Positions 33,962 to 43,216 of a DNA stretch of 64,000 bases are shown piece by piece. Made by a program: the position numbers and the translations under genes. How positions within the stretch are numbered: position 1 is the stretch's first letter; each line of letters begins with the position of its first letter. The DNA comes from Pegoplata infirma (Eukaryota; Arthropoda; Insecta; Diptera; Anthomyiidae), in assembly GCA_963921195.1 (NCBI GenBank), contig OY992536.1, forward strand, positions 4,340,001 through 4,404,000. The letters run 5' to 3'. Below the pieces are notes generated by a model. That model did not search any database. It was not told the origin of the DNA and saw only the letters and a program-made list of their open reading frames with translations.

Positions 33962-36900
33962 ATGGACTCCACTCCCAATTTTCATGGTGGTTCCTTAAAT
34001 ATTTTATATTCAACGAATGATTTTGCTAGACAAAATAATTTATTTAAATTACAATTATTCTTTATGAAATTTGTGGGACAAACACCAATGCAATTGGATT
34101 TAGTTTTTCCAAAATTAAGTATTAATTCAGCACAACGTCTAGCTAAATGCTACTGTATATTTTCTGTAATTTCAACTTTACATTTGACCGTTTTGTATTT
34201 AAAAACAACTTATGATTTAATGCAACAAGGCGAATTTGAAGAAGTTATAGATGCCCTAATTATAGCAGTTATTTATTCGTTTGCTTTCTTTGCTACATGT
34301 TACATTTTGTGGAGATCAAAAACATTAATCGAATTTTTGACTGACATAAATCAAAAATATCGTCATCATTCAATGGCTGGCTTAACATTTGTCAGTGCTC
34401 AGTCTTCATGCAAGCTCTCTAATAAAGTATCTCTCTTCTGGTTATTATCCTGTGTGGTTGGTGTTGTTTGTTGGGCATTGGCACCAATACTATTGCGTTC
34501 ACATTCACTGCCCTTAAATTGTTGGTATCCATTTGATCCATTGGTAGGTAGGATCACATACATATTTATATATAATCCTGAGTAAAAATACCTCGTTCTC
34601 CGTAATAGTTACAAAGGGTTACATTTGAAAAATAAAAAATGGCTTGAAATCATCCACACTTTTTACATTCTTTTACTTTTTTCGTTAACTTCTTCTTATT
34701 TTTCCATCTTTTCCGAATTAAAAAAAAAAGCAAGTGAGAGTGTTAAACTCGGCAGTGCCGAACCCTTTATACCCTCCGACATGCTAAAAAAATAAAAAAA
34801 TAAATAACTGTGGGGGATACTCCGTTTCCCGAAAAATGTTTTTCACTTTATTTACAGTTGTTTTTATATCCGCGCCCTCATAAGGGGGTGGACTAAAAAA
34901 ACGGCATTTTTGAATTTCCCAGGTTCAAGTGTTGGACTTTAAACTTCTTCTACCTCAAAAATGTTTCATTTGTTTAACAAAATACAAAAAATACACTTAC
35001 ATTTTTTTTCAGCGGTTGTTTTAGTTCTTTAAAATTTTTTCCCTCTGGTCCGATTTTGCCTGTTTACTAGAGTTGTCAATTATTCGCCTTTCAACTTTGT
35101 TCGAATAATTAACATAATTGTTTTTGTTCGTTCGATCAAACGATTAAATCTAAAAAATTATTCGATTAATCGATGAGAATAACGAATAAAAAAGTGGTTA
35201 TTAAAAAAAAAATTATTAAGTTTTAAGTTTTATGCGTAGGGAGAGTCACCCGGGGACGTTTGAGGACACCTCTTTGCTCTTCACACAAAACACACTTTTG
35301 TCATTATTTTGTATTATTTTCTATAAACACGCCCTTAAAAGTGGGCGGGCCGAAAAAAATAGCATTTTCTAATCAACTTGGTCCAAATATAGGTCAATGA
35401 ACTTCATATGGCATAAAAATATTTTATTTGTTAAACAAATATAGAAAAACATTTTCAAAAATTTTGTAGTGTTTAAGTTATTTGAGGGGGAAACATTTTC
35501 CCCCTCGTCTGATTTTGGCTCCGAACTTAACCAGCTTATGACCATAAGACATAATCGTGCCTAACATCAGAAGTATGGCTCTTTTATTTTTGACTGTATA
35601 GTGCGGACAGACGGACATCGCTAGAATGTCTTAGAATCGATCACTGATCATTAATTTATATATTATATGGGGTCCTAGACCGATGTTTCGATACTGTAGT
35701 TGGAGGGTAAAAAAAATAATTGTTCGATTAATTGACATAAATTAATCGATTTATTCGTTATTCGAAAATCGTCATTTTTAAATTAATCGAACAAAAGTTT
35801 GGTTTTGTTTGATCGATTAATCGAATTATTCTTAATCGGTTGACAACTCTACTGTTTACGCACTTAACCTGCCCACAATGCATATTCGCGCCAAACTTCA
35901 GGAGGCCAGCTCTTTTATTTTGGACTGCATAGAGTCGTCTACAGTAGAGATGAGTACATGAGGATGGCAGCGAAATGTGAGGGCGACTTTTTTTTTTAAA
36001 TTGAATATCGTCGGGTCGGAATATTGTGCTAACCATCTGATCATAATATATCGTTTTATTTTTACTCAGAATTGTAAGGTCCCCTTCACAAGAAAATATA
36101 ATAACTTTTTTTTTACTTTTAGCAACCCATGGTCTATCCATTTATTTATGTCATACAAATTTGGTGCCAACTTATTATGGGTTGCATTATGGGCAACGGA
36201 TCTGGACTCTTTGCAGCGGTAATTATTATTATGTTGGGACAATTTGATATTCTATACTGTAGTTTGAAAAACTTAAATTTTCATGCTCAATTAATTTCGG
36301 GAGTCGATTTAAGACATTTGGAGTAAGTTGAGCATTAAAAAAAAAATATTAAATTTTTTTTTAGTTAATAAAACTTTCCCTTAAAGAAAACTTCAATCTG
36401 AATTACTGCAAGACAAGAATGATGAATTAAATCAATATGCTTTTTCTACGGAACATAAAACAAATTTAATAGCATTTGTTTCAAGAAAATTTCAAAAAGG
36501 AAAATCCTTTTCAGCAGCTTTGCAGGAATCCTTAGTAGAATGTGTTCATTTACATCAATTTATATTGAAAAGTTGTAATACCTTGGAAGAACTATTTAAT
36601 CCATATTGTTTAATAAAGTCTTTGCAAATTACTTTGCTGTTATGTTTGCTTGTATTTGTAGGAACGGTAAGTTAGGAATTTATTACAATTGGAGCGGCAA
36701 ACGTTTTATGCAATTGATCTCATGCATTTTATATAAAAATTCCATTATTTCCGTCAAATAGATTAAATTTTTATGACGGCAATTGCGTAAATACTTGCCT
36801 ACCAATAGTGAAAAATTCCGAAATCATTTTGTGATAGTCACAAACACAGATATGTTTATGATAACTTCAGTTTACTTGGGACAACTGCAATATGGTTGTA

Positions 36901-37269
36901 ACAACCGAATTACTGATTGAGACAAAGCGCAAAATGAATTAAGATTTATTATGTTATTGTGACAGCTAAATAATTATTTTTCCCCATTTTTTTTCTTCCT
37001 TCTTTTAGGGCGAAATTTCTACTATAAGAACTATAAATTTAATTCAATATTTAGGTTTGGCTTCTTTTGAACTTGTCTTGTTTACATATTGTGGTGAATT
37101 GCTAAGAAATCATAGCATCCGTGTTGGGGACGCGCTATGGAGATCACAATGGTGGCCACATGCTCATTTAATTAAAAGAGATATTTTAATATTTCTGATT
37201 AATTCTGAACGTGTGACAAATGTAACAGCTGGAAAATTTTATTTATTGGACACGGAACGATTACGCTTG
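33962..37269 (+). CDS. Or85e: Odorant receptor, Or85e-like, tandem copy B (exons 1-4; terminal exon not found)
   Basis: Exons: 33962-34543, 36123-36322, 36387-36666, 37009-37269. All have canonical splice sites and no stop; together they give 441 codons. Phases match copies A and C exactly. It starts MDSTPNFHGGSLNILYS and keeps KYRHHSMAGLTFVSAQ, LPLNCWYPFDPL, GQFDILYCSLKN and AGKFYLLDTERLRL. The last 20 residues (VITQAFSFLTLLQKL...) coded by a separate small exon in A and C are not recognisable anywhere before copy C. Without splicing after 37269 the frame runs 28 more codons to TGA at 37354-37356, giving a tail unlike the family. The missing piece is the end of transmembrane segment 7, which in Orco-type channels helps line the pore. 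Several residues shared by A and C are changed here (GELE.ITDAL is GEFEEVIDAL; LLGSH is LLRSH). It may be a functional divergent receptor with an undetected last exon, or a recent pseudogene. Confidence 0.85.
34728..35950. mobile_element. Dispersed ATACCCTCCA element in copy B intron 1, split by a hAT-like insertion
   Basis: Left end GTTAAACTCGGCAGTGCCGA...TATACCCTCCGAC (34739-34785). The body up to 35067 resumes at 35860 (GCACTTAACCTGCCCACAAT) and is truncated near 35945. Confidence 0.65.
35068..35851. mobile_element. hAT-like element in copy B intron 1, carrying a nested fragment
   Basis: Ends TAGAGTTGTCAATTATTCG and CGGTTGACAACTCTA, perfect 8-bp duplication CTGTTTAC (35060-35067, 35852-35859). 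Its middle (about 35215-35712) is a second ATACCCTCCA-element fragment with GGACATCGCTAGAATGTCTT and GTTGGAGGGTAA. ATCGATTAATCGAATT-like blocks fill both arms. Confidence 0.88.
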
Positions 37270-37865
37270 GTAATTTATTTTAAAATAGAATTCTATTTAA
37301 GTTTAAGCATTTTTAGGGAAAGCGGCTGGGAAATGGGAAATTTTTGTTTTTTGTGAACTAAGGAGTGTGGGGTGGGGTGTTTGGTGTGTTTTCGGGGGAA
37401 ACTTTACTCTTCGCCATAAATGTTTAAAAATTGATTTGTTATGATCAGGGAAACCAAAAATATGCTCTAAAAAACACGTTTTATGCGCTTCAAAAATGCC
37501 CTTAAAAACGAAAAATTTGCTCTAATAGAGAATATACCCTCAAAATACCGTTATGTGCGGTAGTTAGAGGGTTAAATATGTCCTACAAAAATATTTGCCT
37601 TAATATTTTCTACAAAGTTGCTCAATATACCCAGATCTAAAGAAAACATAGTTTCATATACCGATATGAAGAAAGAACAGGCCAAAGGGGAATCAATTGT
37701 CAGAATTCCTTAATTTTGGAAAAAGTTTGAAATTGTTTTTCAATTTAATTTTTTTTGTAGCAGAGTTACCAGACATTTTAAACTGACAGAAAACAAAATC
37801 AAAACAAACATTTCAATACAATTACAAAATTAAAAAAAAAATCGCAGGGGTGTCTTTTCTTTTTG

Positions 37866-37882
37866 AGGGGGGGGGGGGGGGG
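37866..37882. repeat. G17 homopolymer
   Basis: Seventeen consecutive G in an otherwise AT-rich region. Length may be unreliable in an assembly. Confidence 0.85.
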
Positions 37883-38359
37883 GTAGGTCGGCGAAATCGG
37901 TGGGCGACACCTTTACCACCGCTATATATGTTTACAAAATATTTGTTTATGATATTTACTCTTAAACAATACATTTATTCTATAACCACGCACCCAAAGG
38001 GGGGCGGCCTGAAAAAAAAATCGAATTTCCTAACCCTCTTGGTCCAAGCGTAGGTCTATGAACATAATATTGGATAAAAATGTTACATTTGTTGAGCAAA
38101 AATTAAACAAAAACTCTTAAAAATAGTGTATTTTTCAGGGGTCATATTAGTTGTTCAAGGGGGACATTTTTTCCCCCTGGTCTGATTTTGTCCATTTTCG
38201 AACTTAACCTTACCAGTAACATTAGAGATATTCCTGCCCAATTTCAGTGCTCTAGCTCTTTTGGTTTTGACTGCATCGTTATTTCTATAGACGGAAGGAC
38301 GGACGGACATCGCTAGGATGTCTTAGATTCTATCATGGTCAATCTATATATATAATTTC

Positions 38360-40900
38360 CCTATTTGTGTGTCCAGAGCTTTTTTTGTCTATCCAGAGCT
38401 TTTTGAAGCCCACTGATGAGCTACAAAGCTGAAAATTGGCATGCTTATAGTAAAACACCTGGGGCAGATCCTAACGTAGCCGGATTTTCGATTTTTTGCC
38501 TGTGGGCGGAGAAATAAGCGGGAAAGTGGGCGTGGCAAAATACAATTTTTTGACGTTTTTGCTTAATTTAAAGCCCCCAAATGACTTAGGAATCTGAAAA
38601 TTTCCTAGAATATAGTCCTAACGATGCCGCATATCCCCAAGTAGTCGGATTTAAAATTTTCGCAATGTGGGCGGAGAATTGAGGGGAAAAGTGGAGGGGC
38701 AAAATTTAAATTTTTTAACATTTTTACTTCTTTTGAAGCCCCTAAATGACTTAGGAAGCTGAAAATTTCCTAGAATATAGTCCTAACGATGGCGCATATC
38801 CCCAAGTAGTCGGATTCAAAATTTTCGTAATGTAGGCGGAGAATTGAGGGACAAGTGGCGTGGCAAAATTGGGATTTTTTAAAATTTTTACTTCTTTTGA
38901 AACCCCAAATGACTTAGGAAGCTTAAAATTGCATAGCATTTAGTTCTAACAATGAAGCATATCCTGAAGTAATTGGATTTAAATTTTTTAAACTGTGGAA
39001 GGAGAATTAAGAGAAAAATGGGGCGTGGCAAAATTGTGTTTTTTAATATTTAATTTGAAGTCCCCAAATGATATATGAAGATGAAAATTGGCATTTTTGC
39101 TTATTTTAAAGTCCTCTAATGACTTAGGAAGCTGAAAATTTTCAAGCGTATAGTCCTATCGATGAAGCATATCCTGAAGTAGTCAAATTTTAAATTTTTG
39201 GACTGTGGGCGGAGAATTGAAAGGAAAATGGGGAGTGACAAAATTGAGATTTTTAACATTTTAACTTCTTTTGAAGCCCCCAAAGGAAGCGGAAAATGCA
39301 CAGAATTGGCATGTATATAGAAGGTTTCATGTGGAAGATCAACACGAGCCTGGATTTTTGATATCCAGTGTATGGGTGGAGAATAAGAAAGGCAAAGGGC
39401 GTGGTAAATTTATTTCCATCTATTTTCTGAATATATATTTTATTTTTTTGTGTTTCTCTTATTTTTTGTGTATCCAGCGCCTTTTGAATCTCATTGATGA
39501 ACTTAAAAGCTTAAAATTGGCATGTATATAATAAAACACCAGGGACAGATTCTTACGAAGTCGGATTTTTTGCCTGTGGGCGGCGAATTACGAGAAAAAG
39601 GGGACTTGGCAAATTTTTTTTTTTAACATTTAAGAGTATTTTTAAGCTCAGCCCCAATAAATACGGAAGCTGAAAATCCCTAACATGTAGTCCTTACTAT
39701 GAAGTATATTCTAAAGTAGTCAGATTTAACATTTTTGGAATGTAGATGGAGAGTTGAGAGAAAAAAGGGGCAAGGCAATATTGTGTTTTATTTTTTTTAT
39801 TTGACTAACTTTAAAGCCCTAATGACCTACGCAGCCGAAAATTGCAAGCATATTGTCCTGACACTGGAGCATATCCTTAAGTAGTCAGCCTTAAAATTTT
39901 TGGACTGTGGACGGAGAATTGAGAGGGAAAAGGGGCGTGGATACGAGTATAGTACTAACGATGGAGCTTATCATAAAGTAGTCAGATTTAAAAATTTTGG
40001 AATACACAGAAAAAACAGTTTAATTGTGCCAGTCGAATTAAGAGCCAACTGCAAGGTTTTATTACAACAACTGAAATTTTCGGTTGCGATTACCGAAATT
40101 TATTTGGACCAACAGAAGTTAAATTTTCAAAACAAATTTTGGTTATGGCAACCGAAAATTTCGGTTGTTGTTATTAAACTATGCAGTTGGCTCTAAATTC
40201 GGCTGGCACAACTAAACTGTTCTCTCTGTGTAGGGACGGAGAGTTAAGAGAAGAAATGGGCGTGGAAAAATTATGTTTTTACATCTTACCTAATTTTGAA
40301 GACACCTTATGACCTTGAAAGATGAAAATTAGAATACATATGGTACGGACAATGGCAAAGATCAACTCTGACCTGGATATCCAGTGAAAGGGCGGAAATA
40401 CAAAAAATCCGTTGTGAATTTTGTTCAGTTTTTATATATAATCTGTAACGTAGCCGGATTTTCGGCCTTTAAGTCAGGGGGAGTGGCGGAAGACGGCGAA
40501 ATTTAGTTTTTAAATATTTAAACTATTTCTGAAACCCCTAATGACTAAGGAAGCTGAAAATTGTAAAGCATAAAGTATTGACAATGGATCATATCCTTAT
40601 GAAGTCAGATTTAATATTTAAACTGTGTACGAAGAATTATAAGGAAAAATTTAAGTGGAAAAATGTTTGTGTTTTTTTAACATTTTAACTAATTTTAAAA
40701 CACTTCATGATAAAAAGAAAGATAAAAATTGCCATGTATATAGGAGTGACCATGGGACAGATCCACACGATGGATTTTTGATATCCGGTTTATGGACGGA
40801 GAGACGAAATGGGCGTGCTAAATTTAGTTCTAAAATTTTATCAATAAAACCTTTTATACTCACTAAATTTTTTTCCAGTTTGGGAAATATATTGATGTAA
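38360..40900. repeat. Satellite-like array, about 163-bp monomers
   Basis: About 14 diverged units marked by TTTGAAGCCCC.AAATGACTT followed by AGGAAGCTGAAAATT, then GGGCGGAGAATTGAG and GGGGCGTGGCAAAATT. Unit starts near 38407, 38570, 38736, 38898, 39057, 39108, 39273 and onward. A MITE (40005-40230) is inserted. Short open frames here are byproducts. Confidence 0.85.
40005..40230. mobile_element. TA-flanked 226-bp MITE, CACAGAAAA type, palindromic
   Basis: CACAGAAAAAACAGTTTAAT to AACTGTTCTCTCTGTG, TA on both sides. The arms share GTGCCAG.CGAATT.AGAGCC and its complement. Confidence 0.85.
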
Positions 40901-41614
40901 CTCAATCTAGCAATATTAAATTTTTGAAGCACAAACATAATTTTTTTTTAAGTTTGGTAAGATATTAGAACTATTGAGAAGAGTGATTTGGTGTTCCGCT
41001 TGGCAGGGACAGGCTATTCGACTAGTATTATATATACTTTGTGAGGTCCTCGACCGATATTTCAATGTGTTATACACGGAATGACAAAGTGAGTATACCC
41101 TCATGCTGTGGTTGGAGGATATAATAAGTGTGTTATAAAAAAAATTGGAAAATAATGCACTAAAAATTAAAAAAATGCTCTAAAAATGTAAAAAATGCTG
41201 TAAAAAGTCAAAAATACCCTTAAAATTGAAAATATGCTTTAAAAATATGCACTTATGCTAAAATATGCTCTTAAACCTTAAATATGCAAAAATATGCTCT
41301 TAAGGCTAAAATATGCAAAAATATGCTCTAACAAATCAATGCCAGATTTCTTAAAAACTTCTGAAACGGATAAATACCTTTTCCATTTATCAATAAAATG
41401 CGCAGGAAATAACATGATACTGCATATTTTTGGTTTCCCTGGTTATGATAGCAATTTTACCCTACTACTCTCCGACCGCCAATCCGAAAATTTTCAAACC
41501 GCTGCCATTTCGCACACTTGCATTTTCGGGAATGGTCGTAGTGGAATTATTTTCATGAAATGGGCCAAGGTATACGCTGGTGAAATTCGGCGGGTCGTGA
41601 CTGAATCACCCTGC

Positions 41615-42536
41615 ATATAATTGATCAGTGATCGATTTTAAGACATTCTAGCGATGTCCGTCTGTCTGTCTGTGGAAATGGCGATCACGGCCAACACGGA
41701 GATGACTGAAACTTAACATATTTATTGGAAGTTCTCCCGAGAAGTTTGGTATTGCATTTGAGCGATATCGGTTATGAACAAAAATGAAAGGACACCTAAA
41801 CAATTTTAGTACATTAAACATGCACTCAAAATATTTTGTAAGTAAATTCAACTGAAAAAACGTTTAAAACAATCGTTTTTCCTTTTAAAAAACGGACTAC
41901 TTATATTTCAGTTGAAACAACATACTTTTTCAGTTATTTTTAAACGTAAATAAATGACTAGACATTCCGTAAAAACAAACGATATTTCAGTTATTTTAAC
42001 TGTTTACAATTTTTTATTTTGTGAAGTAAAAATAAAATTTTTTGAATAACAAACTACAAAAACCGTACTTCTATAAAATTATACGGTATAATCAGTCACA
42101 AATAATTTAACTGATAAAAATATTTTTCCGTAACTTTTGTAGTTTATTATTTTAACAACTGTACAAATCGTTCAATATTTTATTTTCATTGAAAAACAAA
42201 CGATAAAACGTTTAAAACAACTTTAACGAAAAACTTTTTGAATAACCGTAAATAGTTACTGTAAAACTTTTCTAGGTGCATAACCTAAAAATACAAAATG
42301 CTTTAATTCGGCTGCTGGTTGACATCATGAACACCAAATGATATTTAAACAAGTACGAACATATTTTTTGACAAAAAAGAAAAAATCGCGAATTTTTTTC
42401 GCGGAAATTTTTTTTTTTTAAATTTTTTATTTTTTTTTAAAAGTAATTTCCTTTTAAATAAAGTTTTTTGCAATAATCTTTTTGAAATTGGTATCTATAC
42501 AATCGGCAAGGCCGAATTTAACTTTTTTACTTGTTC
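41615..42536 (-). mobile_element. Dispersed ATACCCTCCA element, copy 5 (inverted relative of copy 1)
   Basis: Reads GATCGATTTTAAGACATTCT, AGCGATGTCCGTCTGTCTGT, GAGAAGTTTGGTATTGCATT, then after a nested MITE AAATACAAAATGCTTTAATT, ending CAATCGGCAAGGCCGAATTT. It is the reverse complement of 4846-6070 in order. Confidence 0.8.
41822..42279. mobile_element. Diverged CACTCAAAA MITE inserted in copy 5
   Basis: GCACTCAAAATATTTTGTAA to AAAACTTTTCTAGGTGC, AT duplicated at 41820-41821 and 42280-42281. The uninterrupted host text at about 5865-5890 lacks it. The interior has TCAACTGAAAAAACG and GTTATTTTAACTG, related to 33039-33612. Confidence 0.8.
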
Positions 42537-42890
42537 GAAATACAATTGATATTTTCGAATTGTAATTGATATTTTTTGTATTACAATTGATCTTTTTTGA
42601 ACCACAATTGATCTATTTGGAATTACAATTGATCACTTTCGAATTGAAATTAATATTTTTCGAAACACAATTGGAATTTTCGAATAACAATTGATCTTTT
42701 TCCAATTACAATTGAAATAAAATTGCATTTTTGAATTACAAACAGAATTTTCAAATTACAGGTAGAATCTTTGAATTGCAAATGGAATTTTCGAATTACA
42801 AATGGAATCTTTAAATTACAAATGGAATATTCGAATTATAAGTAGAAATTTCAATTTACAATTGATCTTTTTCGAATCAGATTTGTAAAT
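42537..42890. repeat. Degenerate minisatellite of about 25 bp upstream of copy C
   Basis: TTCGAATTACAATTGATCTT-like units repeat about 14 times with drift (ACAATTGAT early, ACAAATGGAAT later). It ends roughly 265 bp before the copy C promoter. Confidence 0.75.
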
Positions 42891-43153
42891 GGTGTAGTTA
42901 ATGTATTTTAATTTTGGCAAAAACGAATTTTTCGAAGATTTTAGAACCTCGTTCTTTTAAAAGTGTGTTCTGAAATTGAAAAATTTAACAGCGAATCACT
43001 TCATATAGCATTCCCTTTATGTAAATGCATTTAACACACAAGGCGTTAAATATTTAACAATTCTTTTGTTAATTAATTTTTCCAATTTTAATTACTTGCA
43101 TATCTATGCACATTTAAAAATTAATTAACGAAACGGCTGGAATTAAAAAACAA

Positions 43154-43216
43154 TTTAAATATCTGGCACAAGACAAACATCATATTCAGTCTAATACTTA
43201 TGGCCACAATTTAAAA
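43154..43216 (+). promoter_or_regulatory. Putative core promoter and 5'UTR of copy C
   Basis: TTTAAATATC (43154-43163) begins at -34 relative to the A of TCAGTC (43186-43191; predicted +1 43188). The 5'UTR is 29 nt. AAGACAAACA at 43170-43179 is shared with copy B. Confidence 0.6.

Larger units (their letters stand above)
37446..41441. mobile_element. hAT-like element, CAGGGAAACCAAAAAT ends, copy 2, with nested insertions
   Basis: CAGGGAAACCAAAAATATGC to GCATATTTTTGGTTTCCCTG, perfect 8-bp duplication GTTATGAT (37438-37445, 41442-41449). The outer parts match 17608-18283. The centre holds an ATACCCTCCA-element copy (about 37830-38345 and 41020-41130), itself split by a satellite array. It starts 177 bp after the last identified exon of receptor copy B. 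Confidence 0.9.

Noticed and set aside
37866..37882. G-quadruplex regulatory site
   Set aside because: A single G17 homopolymer inside nested transposons; more likely slippage or an assembly effect.
37438..41520. Possible exon 5 of copy B split by the hAT-like insertion (GTTATGAT followed by AGCAATTTTACC)
   Set aside because: The likeness to GTTATAACTCAGGCATTTTC is short and gapped, there is no acceptor AG before it, and the translation does not keep the TM7 pattern.
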